Assembly (NCBI RefSeq): GCF_001280505.1
Contig: NZ_LBIO01000040.1
Span: forward strand, 248,001 to 312,000
Direction: 5' to 3'
DNA: 64,000 nucleotides
DNA from: Mangrovimonas sp. TPBH4
GTDB taxonomy: Bacteria > Bacteroidota > Bacteroidia > Flavobacteriales > Flavobacteriaceae
The notes beneath the pieces are model-generated. The model did not search any database. It was given only the letters and a program-made list of their open reading frames with translations, and had not been told where the DNA came from. Below are positions 46,021 through 54,304 of the stretch, piece by piece. Both the position numbers and the translations under genes were made by a program. The stretch's first letter is position 1; the number at the start of each line of letters is the position of its first letter.

Positions 46021-46059
46021 CACCCCCCTTTGAAGGGGGACTAATGGGGATGTCCTTTT
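46021..46059 (+). repeat. palindromic CCCCTTTGAAGGGG element, copy 1
   Basis: CCCCCTTTGAAGGGGG is followed by ACTAATGGGGATGTCC. A second, clearly related copy in the same direction is at 48943. It lies in the 123-base gap between two genes for secreted proteins. Confidence 0.65.
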
Positions 46060-46098
46060 AAAAACCAATGAACCAACCATCAATTATAACACAACCAA

Positions 46099-46905
46099 AT
46101 GAAGAACATATTCCTCCTGGTCTTATTGTGCATCAGTACACTGGCCTTTAGGCAAAACACCAAGTTCCTTTCTAAAGATTATCAATTTGAAAATGGAGAC
46201 ATTGCCTATATGTTTGGTGACGACGTAAAGCTACGCTCGCAACCCAACACGGAATCGGAGGTATTGGCCTTGCTGAAAATTGGCGAATCCATAGAAATAA
46301 TTGAAAAGACGGAAGAAACCATGATCTTTGAAGGCATAGAATGGCCTTGGTACAAAATCAAGTTTCAGGACCATGCAGGCTATGTTTTGGGAGGCCTCAT
46401 TGCATTGGACAAAGCCACTTACAACAACCTCACCTACCTTATTTCCCTAAAAGAAGAGGAGCGCAGCCTATACGCCAAAACGAGACTGGCAGAAGAAGGC
46501 AAACCCTATTTGGAAACAAGTGTCTTGCTTAGCACCGACACTTTTGCAATTAAGGCCTTTGGAAATAGGGGCCTTGAAAACACCCAAAGCATATTTTTAA
46601 TTGATTATCTGGCAGAAGCCTGTGGCGTTGATGGCGGTGGCATCTATCTGTTCTACGATGGCAATGCCTTAATTGAAGGCTTTGAATACACTGAAGTCTC
46701 AGACGCCGGCGTATATTGGTATGTTGAGGAATATATTTTTCCTACCGATGAAAACGGTCATAATAACCGCCTAAAATATAGGAGAACCGTTGGCGAATAT
46801 AAAGACGAAACAACATACTGGACCGAATCTACAACCACCACCCGTCTGTTGGAATGGAAAAACAACCAATTGGTCCCAAAAATTGAAGTTCAACAAACGC
46901 CGTAA
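46099..46905 (+). CDS. secreted protein with bacterial SH3-like domain, unknown function
   Basis: A 268-residue protein with a signal peptide (about 1-17) and an N-terminal SH3b-type region (about 33-100; DVKLRSQPNTESEVLALLKIGESIEIIE then GYVLGGLIA). The remaining 165 residues are not recognised. SH3b domains bind cell-wall material or peptides. The next gene starts 15 bases after the stop. Confidence 0.72.
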   Translation: MKNIFLLVLLCISTLAFRQNTKFLSKDYQFENGDIAYMFGDDVKLRSQPNTESEVLALLKIGESIEIIEKTEETMIFEGIEWPWYKIKFQDHAGYVLGGLIALDKATYNNLTYLISLKEEERSLYAKTRLAEEGKPYLETSVLLSTDTFAIKAFGNRGLENTQSIFLIDYLAEACGVDGGGIYLFYDGNALIEGFEYTEVSDAGVYWYVEEYIFPTDENGHNNRLKYRRTVGEYKDETTYWTESTTTTRLLEWKNNQLVPKIEVQQTP

Positions 46906-46920
46906 ATCCTCGAAACCTAA

Positions 46921-47466
46921 ATGAATTTAAAAGCCATGTTGGTAATATGGGCGCTTTCTTGTTTTGGTCTTGTCTTTTCGCAGGAGGAGGACACCCTTAA
47001 AATTAGGGCAGCCTTCAAGCAATGGCAACAAACCCAAATAGAACACAAGCATTTCGTAAGCAAGGACAATTGCCACTATAGTTATATTGCAGCGCATGAA
47101 CCCCCTGAAACCATCTTAGGTTTTCCAGATAGCATCAACTTTTACTATGCCCATTTAAACAACGACCAACACCCAGATGCTCTCATCACTTTTAGGCCAC
47201 TGCAATGCGAAGGCGGCAATGCTTCCGTAAACACCCAATACAAACTATTGGCATTAAGCACGCCATCGGGCTATACCATTGACGATACTTTTTTTAACCT
47301 TGTTGACATTATGGAAGCCTCAGGCTTTTACATTTTGGACAGTCTGAACAGGTATGGCTTTTATGGCACTTATTATAATTACACCGAAACCGACGGCTAT
47401 TGTTGCCCTAGCATAAAAAAAACGATAAAGATTACATTTCCCTCCCTACAGGTCTTCATAGACTAA
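46921..47466 (+). CDS. hypothetical secreted protein
   Basis: A 181-residue protein with a signal peptide (about 1-20). It has several cysteines in NCHYSY, LQCEGG and GYCCPS that may be disulfide-bonded. The segment YYAHLNNDQHPDALITFRP suggests a beta-rich fold with an acidic loop. It is probably co-transcribed with the SH3b gene. Family unknown. Confidence 0.66.
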   Translation: MNLKAMLVIWALSCFGLVFSQEEDTLKIRAAFKQWQQTQIEHKHFVSKDNCHYSYIAAHEPPETILGFPDSINFYYAHLNNDQHPDALITFRPLQCEGGNASVNTQYKLLALSTPSGYTIDDTFFNLVDIMEASGFYILDSLNRYGFYGTYYNYTETDGYCCPSIKKTIKITFPSLQVFID

Positions 47467-47583
47467 ATTTTAGGGATAGAACTGCATTTGTATTTTCTTA
47501 CAAGAAAAAAACCTATATTTCCATCATAAACCAACAAACTAACCTTGGTAGGCAACCACCAAAACATTAAAAACCCAACCCCA

Positions 47584-48144
47584 ATGAAAAAAACCTTCAC
47601 CCTTGGCCTTACGGCTTTCCTTTCGTTTAATGCCTTTGCTCAACTTAAGGAAGGACAGAACTTTTGCGACGAGAATAAAGACGGAAGTTATTTCCCCCTT
47701 GTACTACAGGAGAAAAAAATCCTTTGGTCCAACACTCGATATACCGAGACTAGAAGCGGCACAAAGATGCTTAACGGGCAGGAATATATTGCTTTCCTTC
47801 AGACTTGGGAAGGCCACGCCCCAGACACCCTTTACCTTCGCGAAGAAAAAGGCGTGGTGTACCAATACGAAACATGCTGCCTTGAAGAAACCGTGAGGTT
47901 TGACGACAAGTTTAAAAAAGGCCAAACTTGGAAGACCGCGGACGGCCTTGGAGAATACACTATCCTAAGCTTTAAAGGCACCCTAAAAACCCCTATTTGC
48001 GAATACAAAAACCTATTGGTGATTGAGGCCAAATTACAATCGGGGAATTTCAAGTTTTATTATCTAAAAGGCCACGGTTATGTAGGTGCCACGGTAGATG
48101 ACAAGATCATTTCTTGTGTAACTCCAACTTTTGAATTTGATTAA
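47584..48144 (+). CDS. hypothetical secreted protein
   Basis: A 186-residue protein beginning at the ATG at 47584, where a signal peptide (MKKTFTLGLTAFLSFNAFA) starts; the frame is open 13 codons further up. It has Cys residues at FCDE, ETCCLEE, PICEY and ISCV. A GQTWKTADGLGEYTIL segment is of the type seen in unknown flavobacterial beta proteins. Not recognised further. Confidence 0.66.
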   Translation: MKKTFTLGLTAFLSFNAFAQLKEGQNFCDENKDGSYFPLVLQEKKILWSNTRYTETRSGTKMLNGQEYIAFLQTWEGHAPDTLYLREEKGVVYQYETCCLEETVRFDDKFKKGQTWKTADGLGEYTILSFKGTLKTPICEYKNLLVIEAKLQSGNFKFYYLKGHGYVGATVDDKIISCVTPTFEFD

Positions 48145-48196
48145 ATATCAACACTATTGTCAATAGGACTAGGCCCCTATACTAACACCACAATTC

Positions 48197-48802
48197 ATGC
48201 ATAATATTTGGAAATTTAAAGACTCTAAGTCTAATAAACTTATCCTGATAAAGGATAAATCAATCTATAAAGGAAACCCAAAAGACAACGATTTAAATAG
48301 AATAACCTCGGAAACCAACAATATCACCTTTTTAAATGAAATGTTCAGCATTCCATACGCTTACATCAAAACAATAGAAAACCAAAGCGGACAAAACTTT
48401 ATCAAAATATTTTTTGGCAATGACTCCGAAGAGGAGCTTTATGTTGACAATGAAAATGTTAAGAATGAAATATTTGAATTCATAAAAAACGACACTACCG
48501 ATTTCAAGTATACATCAGAACTTCCGAGCGTAATGAAATACACCAAAGCCCAACTCTTCGCTTTAGCTTCAATTACAGCACTCTTTCTTTGGTCAATCTA
48601 TTTAGCGATTCAGATAGAAAGCGGAACACAATATGAAATTGTAGGAGGCGGCAGACCAGGCATTACAGCCATCGTTCTTGCCATCGCCAGCCTTGGCTCT
48701 ATAAAAATCATCTTTGGATACTTGGTTCTTTTATCCATTGGAACCTTTGCACTCTTGAAAAAATTAAAGTCAAGAAGTGAAATTCAATACCTGAAAAGGT
48801 AA
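48197..48802 (+). CDS. hypothetical protein with two C-terminal membrane helices
   Basis: A 201-residue protein without signal peptide. The first 115 residues look soluble (a beta-rich domain reminiscent of PH-like folds, by strand pattern only). Two hydrophobic helices follow (about 117-138 and 175-193), with a Gly-rich loop between. Family unknown. It is more AT-rich than the genes just upstream. Confidence 0.6.
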   Translation: MHNIWKFKDSKSNKLILIKDKSIYKGNPKDNDLNRITSETNNITFLNEMFSIPYAYIKTIENQSGQNFIKIFFGNDSEEELYVDNENVKNEIFEFIKNDTTDFKYTSELPSVMKYTKAQLFALASITALFLWSIYLAIQIESGTQYEIVGGGRPGITAIVLAIASLGSIKIIFGYLVLLSIGTFALLKKLKSRSEIQYLKR

Positions 48803-48827
48803 AACAACTAACAAATTAACCAAAAAC

Positions 48828-48911
48828 ATGGCATCTTTAAAGAACCATTTTTTAATTATTACAACCCTAATATTCACCTTATTTTGTTCCGCTCAAGAAC
48901 AATGCGAATAA
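48828..48911 (+). pseudogene. decayed secreted-protein gene fragment
   Basis: Encodes only 27 residues, a complete signal peptide (MASLKNHFLIITTLIF... SAQ) followed by four residues and TAA. Reading on in frame gives about 13 more sensible codons before a second stop that falls inside the palindromic repeat at 48943. This looks like the 5' end of a former secreted-protein gene cut short, possibly by the repeat. Confidence 0.5.
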
Positions 48912-48940
48912 TTGGAAATCAAAGAAGGTGTCACAAATAA

Positions 48941-48973
48941 AATTCCCCTTTGAAGGGGATTAAGGGGGATGTG
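48941..48973 (+). repeat. palindromic CCCCTTTGAAGGGG element, copy 2
   Basis: TCCCCTTTGAAGGGGATTA followed by AGGGGGATGT matches the copy at 46021 in core, order and direction. It sits just after the decayed gene fragment. Confidence 0.65.
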
Positions 48974-49037
48974 CATTGCGAAACATAAAAAACGGCCATA
49001 ACTGATTATGGTTGGTATTGATAAATAAATTCACTTT

Positions 49038-49403
49038 ATGAGAAAACAAATAAAAACACTCGGTTATGTAATCATTATTTTATGTTTTGGCTGTAAAAAT
49101 GGCATTATGCAAACCTTCACTATTATTGAAGATTTAAGGGAGGAGTTTCAAATTCATGCGGTGGAGCTATCGCAGGACATGAATGGACAGCACCTAACCT
49201 TTCTTTTGCGTGATTTAGACTTTTCTGAATTCACCGAAAATGAACTAAAAACCAAAGCCACAGAAATACATACATATGTAATAACTAACTACCCTGAACT
49301 AAGTACTGCTGAAACTATTGGATATGATTTTACCAGTCCCGTAGATGTTGGATATGTAGTATTTAATGTAAAAAGGGAAATAATAGACTTTACATTCCTA
49401 TAA
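49038..49403 (+). CDS. hypothetical lipoprotein
   Basis: A 121-residue protein with a leader and a lipobox ending CFGC (Cys about residue 19). The rest is a small alpha/beta domain without recognised motif. Preceded by the repeat and the gene fragment. Confidence 0.62.
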   Translation: MRKQIKTLGYVIIILCFGCKNGIMQTFTIIEDLREEFQIHAVELSQDMNGQHLTFLLRDLDFSEFTENELKTKATEIHTYVITNYPELSTAETIGYDFTSPVDVGYVVFNVKREIIDFTFL

Positions 49404-49495
49404 AAGGATGGAAAAAACTTAAAATAGACTTGACCTTTGATTAATAACCCTTGCCAAAAACATATGTATAATAGATATTTTGAATGTTCACTGAA

Positions 49496-50032
49496 ATGAA
49501 ACGTTTTGCGCATATAGCATTCATTACTTTACTTGCCCTAACAACATGTGCTTGCAACCATATTGAGGACAAGGCCAAGGCACTCTCTAGCGAAGTCAAG
49601 GAACAGGCCAAAAAGGAACTGAAGGCTCAATCCAGAAAAGTGGTTGACAAGGTATTTCCTCCGTTTGACTATAAATTTCCCGACACAGAGCCCAACAAAG
49701 CACGGTTTAAAGACTTCCTAAAAGTGCCCTTAACGGAGGACATCCAAAACATTTATTGCTTTGATGACGCTATTGGCATTAATGCCTCATATATGTTTTC
49801 ATTTAATTGCAGCCCAACAACTTCAAAGAACATTATTGAAGAGCACCAATTAGGTTTGGACACACTCAATAACTACAATGCATTTGGTCTTCAGGAGGAC
49901 TTTGCTTGGTGGGACAAAAACCATATTGCACAGCTCCAAAAATACAGTTGGACGGATGGCAATAACTATTTTAAATATTATTGGTACGATGCCAAAACCC
50001 AAAAAGCCTACTTCTTCGACTTCGACCTTTAG
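49496..50032 (+). CDS. hypothetical lipoprotein
   Basis: A 178-residue protein starting at the ATG at 49496 (four codons after an upstream in-frame ATG), with leader and lipobox TTCAC. A charged helical segment (DKAKALSSEVKEQAKKELKA) follows the lipid anchor, then an aromatic-rich domain (WWDK, NYFKYYWYD). Unknown family. Confidence 0.64.
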   Translation: MKRFAHIAFITLLALTTCACNHIEDKAKALSSEVKEQAKKELKAQSRKVVDKVFPPFDYKFPDTEPNKARFKDFLKVPLTEDIQNIYCFDDAIGINASYMFSFNCSPTTSKNIIEEHQLGLDTLNNYNAFGLQEDFAWWDKNHIAQLQKYSWTDGNNYFKYYWYDAKTQKAYFFDFDL

Positions 50033-50180
50033 GCTATAAAACCCGTTTTCAAGTAGCAGTTATTAACAAGAAGTCCTACATTATAAAATCACATTTTGTA
50101 GGAATAATATACTAAATGAATATATCATGACGTTTATAAAGCAACATCACTCAACCCATAACCTAACCAAAACCTCCACT

Positions 50181-50534
50181 ATGAAAAAACTACTGATGCT
50201 TCCCTTAGCGCTTATCTTATTTACCTGCAACTCTGAAAAATACGAATTACTCAACGGTAAATGGAATTGCCACAGTTGGACCATAGAATCCAGCGAGGAC
50301 AACCAATGCAGCAGCAATGTCTATTTTATGTTTTCACCAGACAAGACCTACAGCTCCAAAATTGGAAGCCTTGAAGAAAAAGGACATTTCATGTTATCCG
50401 GGGACAAATTGATCTGCACTCCCGAAGGCAAAATGGATATAGGAGTTGAAATAAATACCCTTACTCAAGACACCTTGAGATTTACCATGAGTAGAAGCGG
50501 ACAAAAAGAAATTGTGACTTTACTTAAAGAGTAG
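50181..50534 (+). CDS. hypothetical lipoprotein, lipocalin-like
   Basis: A 117-residue protein starting at the ATG at 50181, with lipobox FTCN. The pattern LLNGKWNCHSW ... YFMFSPDKTYSSKIG ... KGHFMLSGDKLIC resembles small lipocalin-like domains of Bacteroidetes. No ligand can be proposed. It ends the small-protein run and is convergent with the next gene over the hairpin at 50549. Confidence 0.66.
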   Translation: MKKLLMLPLALILFTCNSEKYELLNGKWNCHSWTIESSEDNQCSSNVYFMFSPDKTYSSKIGSLEEKGHFMLSGDKLICTPEGKMDIGVEINTLTQDTLRFTMSRSGQKEIVTLLKE

Positions 50535-50537
50535 CAA

Positions 50538-50570
50538 CTAGTTTAGTGTACCAGTCTGTGACTGGTATAC
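50538..50570. repeat. dispersed GTCACAGAC hairpin element, copy 3 (reverse orientation)
   Basis: TACCAGTC-TGT-GACTGGTA (50549-50567) forms an 8-bp stem with a 3-base loop and has CTAG with a YACTA-type flank on its other side, as do the copies near 21 kb. It lies between two convergent genes and may also act as a terminator. Confidence 0.5.
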
Positions 50571-50574
50571 TGTC

Positions 50575-51738
50575 TTACAACGATGCCTTTCTCCTAATGT
50601 TAATGCGCATGGTATCTTCTATTGGAGTTTCAGACACCAAGATCAGGTAACCGCCGCCTCCGGCACCGGCCAATTTCCAAGCAAGGGCCTTGTCTTTGTA
50701 TTTGGTAATTTCCTTGTTCACACGTTCGTTTACCATGGCTGGAAACATAGTAGTTTGTGCATCAAAAGATTTTAAGAATCCTTCGGCAAAAGCCTTAAGG
50801 TCGCACTGTTTGATAGCCTCCCAAACCTCATCGGCAGCCTCGGCAAGAGCCTTTACATTGGTTTCGTCTATATAAGTTTCATTGAGCAAATCGAGGTCCT
50901 TTTCACGTGGCCAAAGCAATACCATACAGATATGCTCCTCCAACCAAGACAAGGTTGCTTCGTCATGAATGGATTCAAACTTTAGGGGCCAATAGGCATT
51001 GTCGTAATAATGTCTTACCAAACCAGGCATACAAATCCCGATGGCATCCTGCGCACCAGAAATAAGGGTAGCCCCAGGCGTATTTTCAAACTTAAAGAGA
51101 ATTTCCGCCAGCTTTTCAGGTTTCTCCAAAGGCAAGTAATAAGGCCAGATCTTTTTGGCTGCATTACGCGTAGAGGTAGACATTCCGCAGCGCTCGTTAT
51201 ACTCCACGATAGGCTCCAAAGACACCGTCAAGGCCCAACCTGGGTGGTATTTGGATACATAAGGTTGATCTATCCAAGTACCCGCTAAATCGATGCGGTA
51301 CGGCAAGGAACAATGTCCATTGGTACGAATAGCTGTGGTAGAACGTTCCGGCAAACCCGCATCTGGTGTACGGCGTAACACGTGAAGTTCTATATTGAGT
51401 TCGTTACACAATTCTTCCTTAGCTGGTGAAAAGCCGTCCTCATTCACCACAAAAAAATCGGGCTGCAACTGCCTAAGATCGGTTTCAAAATCCATCATCC
51501 CAGACCCCGTGTTAACAAAGGCTTCCTTGACATATTTTACAGCATTGATCATGTACAGACGCTCCTGCTCCGAATTAATGGTATGACGCCCCTTGAGCTC
51601 CCTTATCGTGCTATCGGAGCCAATGCCCACATACAGATCGCCAAAAGAGGCAGCTTCCTTAAAAAATGCAATATGCCCGCTATGCAGCATATCGAAACAT
51701 CCTGATACAAATACCTTTTTATTATTGGTTGTGTTCAT
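50575..51738 (-). CDS. cytidylyltransferase-like and GHMP-kinase-like fusion protein
   Basis: A 387-residue two-domain enzyme. Residues about 7-130 form a nucleotidyltransferase domain with SGCFDMLHSGH (HXGH motif) and a later INSEQERLYMINA segment. From about 140 on, a GHMP-kinase-like domain begins with SLPYRIDLAGTW and has a late glycine loop LAGAGGGGYLI. The usual GHMP phosphate-binding loop PXXXGLGSS is not seen; a SGAQDAIGI segment stands there. The pair suggests activation of a sugar by phosphorylation and nucleotidyl transfer, as in HldE, but with another kinase fold. The substrate is unknown. Confidence 0.78.
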   Translation of the reverse strand: MNTTNNKKVFVSGCFDMLHSGHIAFFKEAASFGDLYVGIGSDSTIRELKGRHTINSEQERLYMINAVKYVKEAFVNTGSGMMDFETDLRQLQPDFFVVNEDGFSPAKEELCNELNIELHVLRRTPDAGLPERSTTAIRTNGHCSLPYRIDLAGTWIDQPYVSKYHPGWALTVSLEPIVEYNERCGMSTSTRNAAKKIWPYYLPLEKPEKLAEILFKFENTPGATLISGAQDAIGICMPGLVRHYYDNAYWPLKFESIHDEATLSWLEEHICMVLLWPREKDLDLLNETYIDETNVKALAEAADEVWEAIKQCDLKAFAEGFLKSFDAQTTMFPAMVNERVNKEITKYKDKALAWKLAGAGGGGYLILVSETPIEDTMRINIRRKASL

Positions 51739-51799
51739 AGGTCTAGTCCCCTACTGGGTTTGGATTTTGGTGTTAAGAGTCGGCAAGTTATTTTATTTG

Positions 51800-51864
51800 C
51801 GGCAGTTTGCCAAGCCACATAAGCAGTGTTTTGAAGTCCTGTCTTTTCTGTTTTGAAACTGCCG
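51800..51864. repeat. 9-bp inverted repeat upstream of the fusion gene
   Basis: CGGCAGTTT (51800-51808) and AAACTGCCG (51856-51864) are perfect complements separated by 47 bases in the gap between two minus-strand genes. They could pair in RNA or be separated operator halves. Confidence 0.3.
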
Positions 51865-51916
51865 AACTGCACAGAGCCCTTAACTATTTCAATACAAAGC
51901 GACTAATAATTAAGTT

Positions 51917-52924
51917 CTACCTATTCAGCTTATAGCCAAAAGATAATTTCGCCATGGAGAGATTAAACTTATAATTATGGCCAAAGTTTAAGGAATTGGC
52001 ATAAATACCCGTTTCATACATCAAGTTAATATAGTAACGCTTCACACTATAACTTAAGGCCACACTGGCATCCAACTTGTATAACATTGGTGTGGAACTA
52101 TTATGATTGCCATCCTCCAAAGTCACCCTATTTCGCACAATGGCAATACCGGGCATCAAGTTACACGTTGCAATCATATTTTCGGGAAGTATAAAAGCCC
52201 CCATGACTCCCGTTAACAAGCCAAGAGCACGCCCACTATAGCGCTTGATATTATGTACATCATCAAAATATAAACTTATATTCTCAGGAAAAATAGATTC
52301 ATCGGAATCAAAATAATCAAACATCACAAAAGACCCCACACCTCCAGTAATGTAGACATCCTTGTTTTTGGTAGGCAGTCCCGCCTTAAGCAAGGAATAG
52401 GAAAACTCAATATCTGTAAACGTATAAAGGTGATTAAAGCCTAGGGTCCTGGACTTAATGTCAAACCGAAATTCCTTAGGTTTCCCAAAATCGTTCTTCA
52501 CATTAAAACCGTTGTAAATCTGCAGATAGGCGTTTAAATAATTCCTCTTTTTCAATATAATTGTGCCCTGTGCATCGAAGCGGTTGGTAACTTCTTCCTT
52601 GCCATTTTTTATATTAATGGCCAAATCCAACAACACTTTACTATTGGCCACACCAACCCCAACACCGTAGCGGTTTTTAGGAACATATCTGGTCTTAAAA
52701 TCTTCATTGGAAATTTTAAAACGTTTCACCTTATAATTGGAAAACAAACGAAGTGAATAGTTTTCAGGGTTGTGGTCTATAAACAGGGAATCCACCGCTT
52801 TCCGGAATTTGGAAGTTTGCCCTTGCACTTGGAACACAAAGGAAAACAATACAACAACAAGCAGGGAATAGCTTCGACTCAAGGGTATGGGATCAATTAA
52901 TAGATACTTCCTCAAAGGTAGCAT
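51917..52924 (-). CDS. DUF4421-family outer-membrane protein
   Basis: A 335-residue exported protein with a late signal peptide (hydrophobic stretch about 18-32, cleavage after VQGQ). A beta-barrel-like body follows (alternating strands; VGVGVANSKVLLDLAINIKNG) and ends NLSMAKLSFGYKLNR. The N-terminal pattern FRKAVDSLFIDHNPENYSLR is that of DUF4421. The function of the family is unknown. Confidence 0.72.
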   Translation of the reverse strand: MLPLRKYLLIDPIPLSRSYSLLVVVLFSFVFQVQGQTSKFRKAVDSLFIDHNPENYSLRLFSNYKVKRFKISNEDFKTRYVPKNRYGVGVGVANSKVLLDLAINIKNGKEEVTNRFDAQGTIILKKRNYLNAYLQIYNGFNVKNDFGKPKEFRFDIKSRTLGFNHLYTFTDIEFSYSLLKAGLPTKNKDVYITGGVGSFVMFDYFDSDESIFPENISLYFDDVHNIKRYSGRALGLLTGVMGAFILPENMIATCNLMPGIAIVRNRVTLEDGNHNSSTPMLYKLDASVALSYSVKRYYINLMYETGIYANSLNFGHNYKFNLSMAKLSFGYKLNR

Positions 52925-53051
52925 AACGCAATCAAGAACACAAACGCTTTATTCCTCCTAATTTCAGAAATGAAAAACCTCCCCCCAATTCCAAAAGAAT
53001 CAAGAAGAGGTTGATATTAAGGAGCACTTTTGCAGGCTGTTATAGCTACTA

Positions 53052-54155
53052 TTAACTGACTTTCAATCTCTCGAGCTGCAAATCCCTGATAAAAGCATCA
53101 ATTTGGGATTTTTGAAGCCCTGGCACACAAATAATATGGGCTATGTCACCTTCCGATGCCAATTGGTAGTGTTTGCACATTACATCCGAAGGTTTTTCCA
53201 AGACCACCGTTAGCGCATCATTGTTCCGCCACGCCTTTACTCCAATAGCTTTCAACTGCAGCTCGGTATAAGCAGCCAATTCCTGACATTGCTTTACCCG
53301 CTTTGCTAAACCATCTTTTCCAAACTTATTGATAACATGCCACATAAACAGTGGCGTTAATCCGTTTCTAGATCCCGTAATCGTGGTATCCATAGTCCCT
53401 ACATATGAAATGGAGTTGGCAATTCGGTTACGGTGCTGGCGCCTTGCAATGACCACACCACAAGGGATAGGACCTCCCAAGAATTTATGACCAGAAATGG
53501 CAATACTGTCTACTCCTTCAGAAAAATCGAATTTTGGTTTGGGGTTTACGAAAGGGGCAATACTTCCCAAGAATGCTGCATCGCAGTGGATATAATAATC
53601 CTTGATGGCATATTGACGAATAATGCGTTTTATCTCATCCAATTGATCCACCGCCTCGGTCATGGTTGTCCCTATATTCAAAAAGAAAATGGCTGGCAAG
53701 TCACGACGCAACATCACCGATTGCTCCAAATCCTGATAGTCAATCTCTCCATTCTCCTGACTTCTAATCACAATATTTTTAATGTTCAATAAGTGTAAGT
53801 TCTTTTTAACACTATAATGAGTCGACTCACTATAGTAGACCACAGCATTTGGAAAACGCTCCCTTGCCAAATACAAGCCATATAAATTTCCCTCGGTTCC
53901 ACCGTTGGTAATATACCCCCAAACTTCTTCCATGTTGGAAGAAAGAATATCTGCAAAAAAGGCAATGCATTCCTTCTCTACATCTTTGGTATCAATAGCC
54001 AAGGTTGAAGGCGATTCAGGATCGCCAACATTATTTAAACAAACATCCAAAAAAGGTGCGAACTCTTGAAAGGAAAAATCTTTAGCCAATGGATACCCCA
54101 AAAAATCTTTGGTATTATTGGTAATCCTGTTCAATACATCATCTATACTCTTCAT
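53052..54155 (-). CDS. PLP-dependent decarboxylase, histidine-decarboxylase-like
   Basis: A 367-residue group II decarboxylase. The start at 54155 is chosen because the upstream extension falls in the divergent promoter. The cofactor lysine is Lys224 in ISGHKFLGGPIPCGVV. The segment TEGNLYGLYLARERFP and YYSESTHYSVKKNLHLL resemble the pyridoxal-type histidine decarboxylases. Histamine formation is the best guess, but other amino acids are possible. It is divergent from an Lrp/AsnC regulator, which commonly controls amino-acid genes next to it. Confidence 0.76.
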   Translation of the reverse strand: MKSIDDVLNRITNNTKDFLGYPLAKDFSFQEFAPFLDVCLNNVGDPESPSTLAIDTKDVEKECIAFFADILSSNMEEVWGYITNGGTEGNLYGLYLARERFPNAVVYYSESTHYSVKKNLHLLNIKNIVIRSQENGEIDYQDLEQSVMLRRDLPAIFFLNIGTTMTEAVDQLDEIKRIIRQYAIKDYYIHCDAAFLGSIAPFVNPKPKFDFSEGVDSIAISGHKFLGGPIPCGVVIARRQHRNRIANSISYVGTMDTTITGSRNGLTPLFMWHVINKFGKDGLAKRVKQCQELAAYTELQLKAIGVKAWRNNDALTVVLEKPSDVMCKHYQLASEGDIAHIICVPGLQKSQIDAFIRDLQLERLKVS

Positions 54156-54173
54156 AATCATTATTTTCTGATG

Positions 54174-54181
54174 CAAAGTTA
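54174..54181 (-). promoter_or_regulatory. candidate -7 element of the decarboxylase gene
   Basis: Reads TAACTTTG on the minus strand, the same sequence as in the hutH promoter. The leader would be only about 12 bases, so the assignment is tentative. Confidence 0.35.
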
Positions 54182-54220
54182 CAATTAAAGTAATTCTTAA
54201 TGCTATATCAAACAAATTCA

Positions 54221-54244
54221 GTATATTATACTACATATACGTAT
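54221..54244. promoter_or_regulatory. AT-rich dyads in the decarboxylase-Lrp promoter region
   Basis: GTATATTATAC (54221-54231) and ATACGTAT (54237-54244) are perfect dyads next to each other in the divergent region, a setting typical for binding by the Lrp/AsnC protein encoded beside it. Confidence 0.35.
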
Positions 54245-54304
54245 TTGCAAAGTAATTTCAACCTATATTCTGTTAAATTAAAGCTACCCACAAAAATATA
54301 TCCT

